From: Brienomyrus brachyistius
Lineage: Eukaryota > Chordata > Actinopteri > Osteoglossiformes > Mormyridae
DNA length: 64,000 bases
Reading direction: 5' to 3'
Assembly (NCBI RefSeq): GCF_023856365.1
Contig: NC_064533.1
Span: 33,280,118-33,344,117 of the forward strand
Shown: piece after piece, positions 1 to 11,300 of the stretch
How the letters are laid out: every line of letters begins with the position of its first letter
Position numbering within the stretch: position 1 is the stretch's first letter
Notes under the pieces: model-generated
The model's database searches: none
The model's input: only the letters and a program-made list of their open reading frames with translations
Told to the model about the DNA's origin: nothing
Position numbers and translations under genes: made by a program

Positions 1-151
1 GTAATTTGAGTCTTTGGTGCCCTTCTCTCATGCATTATAATATATTGTTAGATTTTACAGATACAAAATTGCTTATCACATGCAGTGTTGTTAAAAGCAT
101 ATATGTAATCATAAATGTACATTTACTTACATCTTCTAACTGCTTATCCAG

Positions 152-1731
152 CGTGTTGAAGATCCTAAAAGCTCATGGATACGTCTCACAATATGAGGTT
201 GTTGAAGAATTTTCCATCACAGCCCAACGGAACAATAGCGTAAGCATTCCCTATATGGCACTGTATTCAGCGTTTTTCCAGAATGATTCTGCTTGGCTGC
301 TGCTATACGTCCACTTAATAACTGCGGGAAACTCGTGACATGATAAATTTGTTTAAATGATTGAAGAATATTTTTATTAATGCAATGAGAATCTTTTAGG
401 GATCCACCCTCCCGTTTGGGATTGCAATTTGGAGACTGCTCTCCTTTGGTTAAAAATACAGTGTGTCTCACCTATGCAGATTTGCCCTTAGAGATTTGCA
501 TAGAAATAATGCAGTTGCTCATTTGCTGTTAACACAGGCTGTCACCCAACCCAGTGTGACCTTTTCAGGTCGAACTGTGAAGAGAAGGTTTCAAGAACTG
601 GATGATGATCCTGAGAAAGAGGTATCTGAATGTTACCAGCTAAGTGGTAGTATTCATATTTAATAATGTGGCAATAATTTACAGTGTTTGCATAACAAAA
701 ACAGAAAACTAAGCTACCCTAAAGGAGAACGTATCTGGAAATAATCATGAAAAAATGCCATTTGAACTTGAAGGTACTATCTGTCTGTGATTTTGAATAA
801 TTCCTCGTGTTCTGTTTTTTTTTTTTAATAGAAATATTTCTAATATTTCTATGAAAAACTATACATTGTGATGGGTAATTCATTCATCCATCTTTCATAC
901 CTATTTTGGTAGAACAGGGTTAGGGTGGCTTCATGGGTAATGACTGACCGAATACCAGGTACGATATTAGGTAGTGCATTATTTTTGCTGGTTGGTTGGA
1001 AGTGTGTGAAATGTGTGTGTGTCTTGTTAAGGTTGATTTTTTTTGTTTGTTTTTAATTAGACCTTCAAGGTGGTGGAGTATGAGGATGAGCTGGACCTGT
1101 TGGCAGCCGTTGAGGTGATCGTGAGGGATGAGATCGGAAAGGCTTATGTTGGTTTATATGACAACCAGAACGGAACATTATGGAAGAAGAATCAGTTGCT
1201 TGAAGCCTGGGATGTGGTTAGTTCTAAAACGTTCAAATATGTGCATGATAACAAATCTCTTGTCTCACTCAATACTTTGTTTTCACTATTTATTTAATCA
1301 TATATAATTTTATATATGGTTCTTTTCGGTTGGTAATAAAATTCTGTTTTGCTCACATCTGTTATTTTTAATTAAGCAAATAGCTGGAATGTTCAGCAGA
1401 GTAAAATGTTTTAAAATCTTATTCTAGAGGTGTCATAAGATTTAATGTGATCTGAAATTGGATTTGTGATTAGAGTGTTATGAGATGGTGCTGTGAATCT
1501 TGGTTCATTCTAGACAGTAGCTCATAACTGTGCATTCTGTGAAATGACAAGGTTTTGTGTCCCTTTTTTCAGACTTACAGTCACGAGTTTTTCTTTGACC
1601 GAGACACAATGGTTCACATTGCACAGGAGAAGAGTAATTTCTGCTGTCATGTCTACAAAATTACCCACAGACAAGAAGATATTGAAGAGCAGTTAGAGGA
1701 ATCACCAGTGAAACGACACACGTGTATCTGA
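152..1731 (+). CDS. dcaf17: DDB1- and CUL4-associated factor 17, 3' part of gene (last four coding exons)
   Basis: Four coding exons are readable: 152-239, 538-621, 1061-1216 and 1573-1731 (TGA at 1729-1731). Each is flanked by AG and GT, and the phases join without a stop; the first exon begins with the third base of a split codon. The joined reading gives the C-terminal ~132 residues, with SGRTVKRRF, LDDDPEKE, VEYEDELDLL and EAWDVTYSHEFFFDRD blocks that match my recollection of vertebrate DCAF17 (C2orf37). The protein is a putative substrate receptor for the CUL4-DDB1 ubiquitin ligase and is nucleolar in mammals; human mutations cause Woodhouse-Sakati syndrome. The last residues (EESPVKRHTCI) differ from mammals. 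The 5' exons lie left of the window. Adjacency to cybrd1 in the same orientation matches vertebrate synteny and supports the call. Confidence 0.9.
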
Positions 1732-1966
1732 GCTGTGTCATTACTCACACAAAACACTGAAATGCTATTTTATACGTTAAAACTAAAATGACATGGTTAT
1801 ACTTTAAATATGAATTACAAGCATGTATTTTTTATTATATCTAGAAAATATGCTATTATAAAGATGTTTTTCAATTTTTGCTGATTTTGATTGTAAAGAT
1901 ATGTGGATTTTTTGATGTGCTGTGGCAATAAGCCTTGCTAGATCAGTATAGTTTTTAAAACCGCTG

Positions 1967-1972
1967 AATAAA
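1967..1972 (+). terminator. dcaf17: Poly(A) signal candidate for dcaf17
   Basis: AATAAA lies 236 bases after the dcaf17 stop codon in AT-rich sequence. A second AATAAA at 3173-3178 could serve a longer 3' UTR. Both are sequence matches only. Confidence 0.55.
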
Positions 1973-3454
1973 TGCAAGTCTTCCCTGCAGAGATTGATGG
2001 AGTAGGGTGTGAGTGTTTTCTGTCATGTATTCATGTTTATGTACACTAAATTGTTTATTTAAGGTAAGGCAACTTGTAGCTTGCATGTACTTAGCGCCCA
2101 CAGCAACACATTATGTAGATTTACGTTTCACTTTATATGTAGACTACTTATAACTATAAACGATTCACTATTTATTTTCTGTTTAGTTCTTAAAGCATTG
2201 CGTAAACATTGTTAAAAAACTCAGTCTACCGTAAATGACATTTCCATATTGTTATAAACCTTTTTATGGCAAAAACATGAAGCTTTACCATGTATTTTCT
2301 GCTACGTAAACAACTGCTTGCACAGTTTCTATTTGTTTTGAGAGTCGTTTTTAAATAATTTTTAACCTGATCGTAGTATGTCAAACTATTACAAGTGCTT
2401 TACTTATCTATTCCTTCACATTTTTCAGGCACAAATTTGGTTTATCGCAAGGGACTTATAAGTGACCCATCCCCCAGTGCAGCCCTCTTGAATATTATCC
2501 TCTAGTTTCCTCTCCTTTCACTAGTCAGGAAGTGCCTTCTTTTCTTCCACTGAGTCTGTGTTGAACTTCTGCCTTGGAATCATCGCATGATGACAACCAG
2601 TGTATGTTAGCTATGTTCCCAGCTAGATTTGAAGGTGAAAATCTCGTTAGTTCCTGTTTGAAATTTGTCACCAAATGTGAACCCGAGTAATGACACAAGG
2701 GTGAAAACAACTTTGCACCAGTCTGTTCACAAGGAAAATTACTTTCAAACATCATACAGAAGTGAATTTTTAGTGGCCCAAACCCTTTAAACTCCTTGAC
2801 TTCTATTTGGAAATCATCAGATAATGTTAACCTTATAATAAGTAATATTTTTGTTTTTATGTAATATTTTGTGTTGAATATGGTTAGACCCTTGGATTTT
2901 TGCTTGGATATGTATGATCAAGTAATGAAAACCAATACAAACATAAATACCTTTTAATGGGTGAAAATAGACAAGTCAATATTATTTTTGGATGTAATTT
3001 TTCATCATGCTTAAGTGAATTTCCATTTGATTACAGTATTTTGTTCATGCTGGCTTATACCTGGAAGAGTTTAGGTTGGAGTATTTAAGTCCTTTCATGG
3101 ATTTTGGGTCATACATCAAAAGAAATGACATCCGTTTTATATGCAACACCGAAATGAACATAAAGTGTATATAATAAAACATTTCTGTACATTGGTCTAT
3201 GGTGTCTAAGGTTAAAGAATATTTTGTTCATATGCAGATTTAATAAGCTATAAAGACGAACAGAGATAATTCAGAATTGGGAGTGGGAAAACGTTTGCGT
3301 TTGTTTTGTTTTGTTTTTTCTAATAAAGTAGAAGCATGGTGTTACTGAAGCCGCCCAGATATGTACTTTGATGACAAGTCAGCAGAAGCGTGTTCAGTTA
3401 AAACCAAACGAAAGCCAAATGAAGTTCTGAAGGCAAGTCCCCCTACAGGCGTAA
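1973..3454. other. dcaf17 3' UTR/intergenic spacer, no gene seen
   Basis: AT-rich sequence without convincing coding potential between dcaf17 and cybrd1. Open frames here are short and have no recognisable domain. It ends in the cybrd1 promoter. An isolated GCGTG core (3388-3392) could be a hypoxia response element core, but one pentamer is weak evidence. Confidence 0.5.
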
Positions 3455-3462
3455 TGACGTCA
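3455..3462. promoter_or_regulatory. cybrd1: Perfect CRE palindrome in the cybrd1 promoter/5' leader
   Basis: The octamer TGACGTCA occurs about 100 bases upstream of the cybrd1 start codon. It is the full consensus for CREB/ATF factors. Function is inferred from position only; the transcription start is not known, so it could lie in the promoter or the 5' UTR. Confidence 0.5.
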
Positions 3463-3565
3463 TTGCATTGGACTGCACAACGTTTAGGGTAGACCGGAAA
3501 ATCCGAACAAGGAGCTGCGAATAAGGAGCCAACTTCAGCTTCGTTGTTTTAAGGCGGATAGCGTA

Positions 3566-6500
3566 ATGGAGAATTACAGATTATTCTTGCTTTTCCTTAT
3601 AGCAGCCCTGGCCGTGGGCTTCACCTCCGTGGTTTTTGTCCTCAGATGGGTGTTTTACTTCAAAGAGGGGCTGGCGTGGGATGGAGGACTGGCTGAGTTT
3701 AACTGGCATCCCGTGTTGATTTTAACTGGGTTTATTTATATTCAGGGAATCGGTAAGCGTTTTGACTTGCGTGTTATTGTTTCTGTTGCACTGCATATGG
3801 GAAATTATAGATAGGATACGGAGAGGTTCTTTATTTAATCCTTAAATGAATGAAAGGTTAACTGAATGACGTTATTCTGGGGTTTCTAGATAAGCCCCGG
3901 TGCTCCGTAGTATCACATTCCACGATGAAGTTGAACCCCTGTTGCGTACTTGTTTATGGGCATGATTCGCTACTTTTGCTTGAAAACAAAGTTTGTTTTG
4001 CATTGTTTTCTTCTGCACTCGATTTAAAGTTGCTTGTTCCGAAAGTTTTAAGAGTTTGGGGAAACTGCAAGTTTGAATTGTTTGCATGTTCTGGGAAAAT
4101 AATTTGCACCCTTGCTTGAATTAGCTAAGGAGTTAAAACTGGTCAGACTAACCTGTAAATTTAACATTTTTACGCTAAAGTTTGTTACTATTAGTACAAA
4201 CAGGACAGCCTACATTGATGTCAGTGTAAGAAAGCAAAGTCCCAGCAAAACTGCAAAAAAAAAATTAAAAAAAAAATGGAGCTCTCATACACACGACAAG
4301 CCAAGTTAAACGTTTCAAACCAGTCACGAGTGCAGGAGAAGCAAGAACCCCAAGGCCTACGCTTAAATGTGCAAGTGCTGGTTATAACAATTATGCACGA
4401 TCAGTGTCTAATGCCTTGAGGAAGGATCGTATTGACTAACAGTAAATACCTGAGTTTACACGTAACCTGAAAACGCAGCCTACCTTTTATGCAACTTTCA
4501 ACCATTTTTTAGTACAGTAATGTAATCCTGTATTGACTCATGAATTCTTTCTTAATGCATTCTCTAAATTCTCATATTATTTTAAAATACGTATTTTCAG
4601 GTGTATTTCATTTTTTTTATGAAAACATATATATATATATAATATATAAAAACATATATAAGAATTAGTAGGGGAAAAAAACAGCGATTTTGACAGTAAC
4701 CTCATACATGCTGTTTTAGCTATCGTGGTGTACAGATTGCCATGGACATGGAAGTGCAGCAAGCTGATGATGAAGTTCATCCATGCTGGCCTGCACAGCC
4801 TAGCCTTCATCCTTGTGGTCATCGCGCTGGTGGCAGTGTTTGACTTCCACAATGAGAAGCGCATCCCCAACATGTACAGTCTGCACAGCTGGGTGGGACT
4901 GGCTGCCGTCGTTCTCTACGCCCTGCAGGTAAGTGATCCGGGTCTTTCCATTTAAATCAACAAATGCCCTTTGTTCAACATGACCAGTGGTATGGCTGGA
5001 CTTTATCGTGCAAGATAAAGGAGAAATTCTAAGAAAAGTCCCCCGAAACACATTTCACATTTTAGTCTACAGTTTATGTACACTTCAGGTTCACTTTAGG
5101 ATTTTAATTAAAGAAGCAGATGTAGTTTCAGTGAGTTTTTTATGTGAATTTAGAGCCTTATAACTCCTACACCCTTTTGAATAACACACATTTTTTTGTT
5201 TAAAAAAGGGGACTTAATTAAAGGGGACATGATCCAGGGGACCAAGTAACAGGTCAATGTTTTGTATATAATTACTACTCATACATACTGTATGTATTTC
5301 TTTACAAAAAAATTATTTGTTACTTCAAGCCCTTCACTTTTTTTATCAAAAGTGGTAAAAAAATCACAAGACGAACTTTGACCTTGAAACTTAGACTTGT
5401 ACAGTTTTTAATTTACCATGAGAGTCCTCTTTCTGAGCTTTCTGACGAGCTGTAGCTGAGTCATGTAGCTGTAATAATGTAAAAAAAAATACAGATCAGT
5501 AGAGAACAGCTATTTATTTTTTGGCTACCCCTGGTGTAGAAAAGGCACCGTATATCAAAGGGAAAATCAAAGAAAAAACAAAAATTCACACACCACATTT
5601 AATCAGAATCAAAAGAGATAATATAAAAACTTTTTTGGAAATTTGTTGATTTAAAATGGAACGAACCTTCCTGTATATTATGAAGTCACATAATAGAAAA
5701 AGGATGAATGGTCAATATCTAAGTACATGATGGAGCAGATTCTCACCTTGACCTTGGGGATACTTTTTTCCACCACTTGATTTAAACTTTTTTATTTTAA
5801 GCACTGTATTGCAGAAAACATATTTTGTTTTATTATTAGCACAATGCACCTTCAGAAATACTCGCAGCTATGTCAGAGTGTAATGAGAAGCCATCGTCAG
5901 CTTAATTAAGCCATGATGGGCTAACAGCCACTCCCTCTGAGGATCCGTTGGGTTGACATTGCTCTGTAACAAACCAGTGTGCTTCCCTTCCATGATCGGT
6001 TGAGCAGCTGGTTCTGGGACTGTGTGTGTACCTCATCCCCATCACCCCGCTGTACCTGAGGGCGGCCTTCATGCCTCTGCACATCTATAGTGGCCTGTTC
6101 ATCTTCAGCAGTGCCATCGCCACCTCCCTCATGGGAATCACAGAAAAGCTCATTTTTGGACTGTGAGTAGTTCATGCCAGTGATGCATTCTTTTCCAAAT
6201 TGTAAAAAGTGTCCGTGAGATTAATTGCTTTCTTTGACCTCATAAATGGCAGAACATTTTACGTTGTTTTTGTTGTTTATAGATGAATTTGTATTATATA
6301 TTTACCATCCATATTTATTTATCTTATGTCCTGTTCACATTCAGTGGTAGAGTTGGGAAATATAAGCATTTTATCAACTTATGATATAAAATTTAAACTG
6401 TTAGAAAATTATAAATTAGCATAAACTGTCTAATGAGCATTGCTTGATAACACGCATCACATTACAGAATGGAACGCAATTCCAAATAAGCAAATGATAG

Positions 6501-9168
6501 ACTTTTAAGAAGATATCCTATAAAGGCACTGCAAGGTTGACAAAGCAATAATACATCTTACTCATAGGAGAGAAGCCAGGAAACTTGGTGTTGGTGAAGA
6601 AAGTGACAGCTCACCAGCCACGACATCTTTTAAAAATGAAATATTGTGGATAAACACAGTAAAAAGACATTGGTGGTATTGCTATATTTTGGCAGTTTGA
6701 AGCTCGGTGCTGTTTACTGTAAGGCCTGTCAAATGAATGCAGCAGGTAAAATTGGAAATATAGTGGAAACTGCATATAGTGATCACGTCTGTCTGGGTGA
6801 AATTGATCACTATAAACAGATGATCATTATAACCGATTTTTTTTCTTCATGTCCCAAGCAGATTACCATCTAATTGACATTTGTATATTTATTACGTGAA
6901 TATAAGGTAATAAAGCAGATGTCGCTATTAATTTTACTGATGTCAAAATAGATTACAACTGTTTAAAATGCTTTTCAAATTACAGTTCTGTACAATTTTA
7001 TTTACTGAATTGCGTATAATTCAAATGCGCTATAGTACAGTGCTGTACATAATCAGGCCTGTTCATCCATCCATCCATTTTCCAAACCGCTTATCCTACT
7101 GGGTCGTGGGCAGGCCTGTTCAGTTCAATTCAATTTTATTTATACAGCGCATTTTCACAGCATTACATTGTCTTGAAGCACTTATTGTAGTTTCACCGCT
7201 GAATTTCAGTGGTCCGTTTTTGACAGTTTATCATAAATTTTGATTAAACTGTATTTGTCATTGAGAGAAAATTACTTTTTTTCCCTGTCATGTTTTCTGT
7301 GCATGCAGCATTAGCCTCAGGTAGCTAGCCAGAAGCAGACAGGTTACAGCAAAGAATAGTATGGTGATCAAAGTAAAGTGGAAAAAAAAGAATTACAGCA
7401 GTTTTTTTTCCATATGTTATTGTGTTTAAAAAGACTCAAAACGGACTACTTGATTCCTATAGTTGAATTATTTCAACAATATTTGTGCAGGATTGATTCT
7501 GTCCCAAGCTTTTTGATTCATATAAATGGTTGATCACTATAACTGTGATCACTAAAGGTGGATTCCACTGTACTATGAACTTATTTCACCACCTGAAGCA
7601 TTGCCATCTAGTAGAACATTCATAATGCAAACACTTGTAGTGACAGACACCAGAATTTAGGGTTTATATGTTCAATAAAAAAAATACAGGACGAATAACA
7701 TCTTGTATTCACTAAAAACAGGATACACTTGGCAACAGTATTAGCAATGTCAAATCTGGGGCAGCAATGCAGTCAGAGGAAAAAACAACCTATCATAAAC
7801 TGTACTGTCTTCATTTTCTAGTTTTGCACCCTAAGACCAAAAAGTTCATTGCATTCCACGGACTCTAACTCAAAATCGATTTGATGGATCTTTTTCAAAC
7901 TTTGCAGAGGCATTGCATTGGTGCAGAAGTGGAACTGATTATATTTTGAGACCTATCACCCCAAAAGTGGAGTGACCCTGCTTAGTCGCAGTAAAGGGAA
8001 GAGTGAAAATAGATGACATTTGATTTTGTGAATGTAATAAGTCAAAAAGTACTTCATGGATTATATTACTGCTTCAAAAAAAAAAACACATACAAATAAG
8101 TACAGGTAGCCACCTAATTAGTGGGGAAGATTTTGGAGACTGGCATTTTAATAGAATGTGCAATAAATTAATAGTTGTACGTTAAGTGTTGTCACAGCTA
8201 GGACTCGCAGCATTCAAGTAAAAACACACTTACTGGGTTTCACATTTACAGTCGATCCAGTAATTCTAAAAAATTAATAGGTTGGTGAATGTGTGAGGAG
8301 TGGGGATTAGATGGGTGGAGCAGGTGACCAGGCTGTCTGAGGAATACAATGCTCTCATTGCAGCAGCCCCCCTTTCGAGTTCTGTGTGATTTATTTATCA
8401 AAATTATGTTTCAGTTTCTATGAATGAATTAAATTTTATTGTCATTATACATACAGTTCAATTAAACACTGTAGCAACTACTGCTTAGCTCATCGACATG
8501 ATGGTTCAAGCCAAATGCTGTCGCCAGAGCCACTGTCGTCCATTCAGTTTGTCATCATTTTTATGTTATAAATCTGTTTCATGGGAATCCTAATAGAATT
8601 TAAGCAAAAATTGAGCCTTTAATTAATTGATAATTATTGATATTGACTATGAAAATGTTACCATATTAAAATATTTCGCCATATTGCCCAGTCGTACTCT
8701 GTAGTATAATCAGATAATGCAATCTCATATGTATACTGTATTTACCTTTTTCACTTCTGAGCCTGTGCTACTTGTATTTTGTTCCATGATTCCACTATTT
8801 TTCTCTGCACTGTGCGAAATTTGATTTTGTTTCTGTTTTTATCTATCTAGCAGTCATTGTGTACAAAGCCACAGTGTTTCATATGCTGCTGTGTCTGACT
8901 ATCTCTCTCTCACTCTCTCCTTCTCAGGAAAGACCCTAAATACTCCGATTCTCCAATGGAGGCCACATTCGTGAATGTGCTGGGAGTGCTGCTTACACTG
9001 TTTGGGGCGCTCATCCTCTGGCTTACCACTCACCCATCCTGGAAGCGCCCCAACGAGCATCAGCAGCAGTCCCGCCTTAGTGAACAAGAGGCGTCCGCTG
9101 ATCCCGCAGTAGGCTCGACCCTGTCTACCCTTGGCAGCACTGACAAAGAAGCTTGCTGTGATACCTAG
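3566..9168 (+). CDS. cybrd1: Cytochrome b reductase 1 (duodenal cytochrome b, Dcytb), complete
   Basis: Coding exons: 3566-3752, 4720-4928, 6008-6162, 8928-9168 (792 nt, 263 aa). All junctions are GT/AG and in phase (1, 0, 2). The protein is a six-helix membrane cytochrome b561 that moves electrons from cytosolic ascorbate to apical acceptors such as ferric iron. The four haem-ligand histidines are present at H48 (FNWHP), H84 (IHAG), H118 (LHSW) and H157 (PLHIYS), each two less than the human numbers. K77, K81 and R150 correspond to the basic residues I recall as the cytosolic ascorbate site. The N-terminus is two residues shorter than human. The C-terminal tail after the last helix (from WKRP) is short and diverged, so the protein is about 23 residues shorter than the human 286. 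The start codon is the first ATG of the frame, just before the first hydrophobic helix. Confidence 0.95.
6760..7572. mobile_element. Inverted-repeat DNA element relic (Tigger/pogo-like ends) in cybrd1 intron 3
   Basis: The left end (TAGTGGAAAC..ATAGTGATCAC from 6761) and the reverse complement of the right end (TACAGTGGAATC..TTAGTGATCAC, to 7572) are imperfect inverted copies, and both carry a second GATCA-TATA motif inside. There is no transposase frame, so it is non-autonomous or deleted. The family assignment is a guess from the CAGTGGAA-type ends. Another repeat fragment (7060-7180) sits inside it. Confidence 0.4.
7060..7180. repeat. Teleost SINE-tail/LINE-tail fragments
   Basis: The block CATCCATCCATTTTCCAAAC followed by CGCTTATCCTACTGGGTCG resembles the 3' tail of the SINE copies at 9428 and 42175. 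The adjacent TTTATTTATACAGCGCATTTTCACA block resembles 25141-25200. Short, decayed pieces. Confidence 0.45.
7870..7995. repeat. Interspersed repeat, copy 1 (pair with 20470-20590)
   Basis: The run GGATCTTTTTCAAACTTTGC with AGAGG(C/T)A(T/C)TGCAT following is shared almost exactly with 20490-20525, and weaker similarity extends on both sides (CCCCAAAA-TGAAG/GGAG block). The family is unknown to me. Confidence 0.5.
8240..8375 (-). repeat. Interspersed repeat family A, copy 1 (reverse)
   Basis: Read on the minus strand, this segment carries GCATTGTATTCCTCAGACAG followed by a cytosine-rich stretch and TAGAATTACTGGAT. The same order appears on the plus strand at 13080-13260 and 56955-57125. Three diverged copies make this a genuine dispersed repeat of unknown class. 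Confidence 0.55.
8486..8547 (+). repeat. 62-bp repeat, intronic copy (pair with 9264-9327)
   Basis: The core GATGGTTCAAGCCAAATGCT with flanking TTAGCT-ATCGAC and TGTCG-AG-CAC is found here in the last cybrd1 intron and again at 9264-9327 in the 3' UTR, in the same orientation. GGTTCAAGCC resembles a Pol III B box, so an old tRNA-derived SINE fragment is possible. Confidence 0.55.
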
Positions 9169-9263
9169 AAAATGCACTGTGAACCGGATGAGCCTGGCCA
9201 GTGATCAGCCATGTAATCCGACAAACCTGAAGGAAGGAAAAAGCCCATCTGCAGCCAGTTATG

Positions 9264-9327
9264 TTTAGCTGATCGACGTGATGGTTCAAGCCAAATGCTG
9301 TCGATGGAGTCACCGTTGTCCTCCCTA
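9264..9327 (+). repeat. 62-bp repeat, 3' UTR copy (pair with 8486-8547)
   Basis: Near-identical copy of 8486-8547 lying about 100 bases after the cybrd1 stop codon, so it is probably carried in the mature cybrd1 mRNA. Confidence 0.55.
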
Positions 9328-9427
9328 ACAGTATTTTGTACTGCTATTCTGTATTCTCTCCCTAGTCTCAGATTGGACTGTTGACAAAATATTAACATTT
9401 TTTTTTTTTTTTACATATACCCTTTTC

Positions 9428-9742
9428 CATGTGGCACGATGGTGCCTTGGTTAGCAGGGTTGCCTCACACCTCTGGGACCAGAGTTTGAATGCCCACCCC
9501 GGCTCTTTGCTGTGTAGAGTTTACATTTCCTCCCCGTCTTATGGTGGGGTTTCTTGCAGGTTGTTCCCCTGCAGTCCAAAAGCATGCTGTGGTGAATTGG
9601 AGTTGCCATGTGTGTGAATGGTGTGTTGCCGCCCCATCCTGGGTTATTACCTCCCTTTAGTCCATTCCCTTTGGGTGAGGCTCTGGACCCCCCCACTACC
9701 CTGCTTACGATACTTGGGTCTGGTAAATGGGTGGATAGATTC
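9428..9742 (+). mobile_element. tRNA-derived SINE-like element in the cybrd1 3' UTR region
   Basis: The head reads GGCACGATGGTGCCTTGGTTAG then GCCTCACACCTCTGGGACC and a decayed B box (AGTTTGAATGCCC). It is followed by a body with CAGTCCAAAAGCATGCTG and AATTGGAGTTGCC, and a tail with CCCATCCTGGGTTATT and GGCTCTGGACCCCCCC. The order matches a common teleost SINE. A reversed copy of the 3' half lies at 42175-42362. It sits downstream of the cybrd1 stop and upstream of its AATAAA. Confidence 0.65.
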
Positions 9743-10129
9743 CATTTCCATTTTTTTGCTGTCTGCTTAATACATTGCAAGACAATTTTGCTGTTTTTTT
9801 TCTCTCCATTATTGAGTAGTAATCAACTTGGATTGGCCTGTGACGTGACTTCCATATTAATTCTTAAATATTACTTATTTCCATACCAGTACCTAAACAC
9901 AGATTGGGTTGAAAAATATGTTGATGACTGAAAATGGAATTTGATATATTCTCACCATTGTTGCTCTTTAATGAAATTTGTGCTGCTTATTTTATGGTAT
10001 GTTGTAACAATTGCTCCTGCTTCAAATTCTTTTGAAACATTTCATCTATTAATCTCTACGATTCATCTTGTACTTTATTGGCTATCTTCATTATAACTGA
10101 ATAGTTATATGTAGTCACATGGTCATGAT

Positions 10130-10135
10130 AATAAA
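10130..10135 (+). terminator. cybrd1: Poly(A) signal candidate for cybrd1
   Basis: AATAAA, 962 bases after the cybrd1 stop; another AATAAA is at 10196-10201. If used, the mature 3' UTR contains the SINE copy and the 62-bp repeat. Confidence 0.5.
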
Positions 10136-11149
10136 AGGGTCATTGTTTGTTTTTTACTTTTCAAAACATATATCATTTTTCCCCCCAAAAATCAGAATAA
10201 ATACTTAAATATTCATTATTTTAAGTCCAAATATGAACATCTTTCTAATTATATTGGTTTCTTTGTTACACATTTATTAAACTAAATAAGACTGTTCTAT
10301 CTCTATAAAAGTCAATTGTTATGAATCAATTTAATGCAAAGATTAAACAACGTTCAGTGAGGAAGTAAAGAAAACTAACCAATGTAAGCAAACTTTCTGA
10401 CTGTTGAGGACTGAGACCTGACAAACACCAACTGGATAAAGCAACTGGAAAAGAAAAAAAAACTTTTCTTCTGTGGCATGTAGAGTGATGGTTTGATTTA
10501 CTTATTTCATGGTTGCATGATATCATTTTGAAATCATTATCTGACTATAAACTTTGGTCGATTTGGTCGACCACAAATATTGTTGATTTTCAAGCCGTCC
10601 TTTACGTGTGAGCCAGATGTAAAGCTTCTGGCCAATCAGAACCAGTAAGTATTAAACTTTCTACCTGGCAGAACTGAAAACAAGGCCTGGATTTGGAATC
10701 GAGGGCCAGATTTGAAGAGCCCTGCAGTACAGAATTCTTGCCGATAGGGCGCGCTCTCAAATCTATAAGATTGTCCTTATGCGCGTTGTCGTTATGTCCT
10801 TCATCAGTATCCGTAGCTCCATCCATGCCACTTTGTGTACAAAGCGAAAGGGCTTTACATGTTATTCACAGGTTGTAACTTAATATTTTGAAGATTAACT
10901 GAAGCCGCTCTTTCAGGTTTGTTCTTCAAAAAAAAGTCAAGTATGACATTTATGAAGGTTCTTGCGGGTAGCGGATAAAGAAGACAAAAACATTATTAGA
11001 AGTTGTCAATTTTGCTTTTTTTAGTAGGCCAACCTTGTCGTCGGAATTATGTCAGTTTGTTAGATAGCCGGCTGGTTCGCACTAATACCTTTTGAAAAGC
11101 ATAAAAGTTTGGGAATCCTGTTATTATGCCTGGGAAGCTCCGTGTTTAT

Positions 11150-11300
11150 TTGTTTAAATTATGTATACGCTTTGGGGAATGAGCTGAAAGACCGGGCGGC
11201 GTTTGGCGCACCGTGCCGCAGCGTGTCTCGTCTGCTTTTCACGCCTAATTCATGTTGACAGTTACAAGAACCGGCGAGGCTTCGGCTGGCAAGCTGAACT
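11150..11300 (+). promoter_or_regulatory. dync1i2: Putative dync1i2 promoter / non-coding exon 1 region
   Basis: A locally CpG-rich patch (GGGCGGCG, GGCGCACCG, GCCGCAGCG, CCGGCG) stands out in AT-rich sequence between the cybrd1 poly(A) signals and the first dync1i2 coding exon, whose start codon lies 10 bases after an AG acceptor. A 5' non-coding exon must therefore exist upstream, and this patch is the best candidate for it. No splice donor could be assigned with confidence. Confidence 0.3.

Noticed and set aside
9190..9225. CAGTGA hexamer in the cybrd1 3' UTR as an iron-responsive element
   Set aside because: The flanking bases do not form the required 5-bp upper stem and bulged C; only the loop sequence matches by chance.
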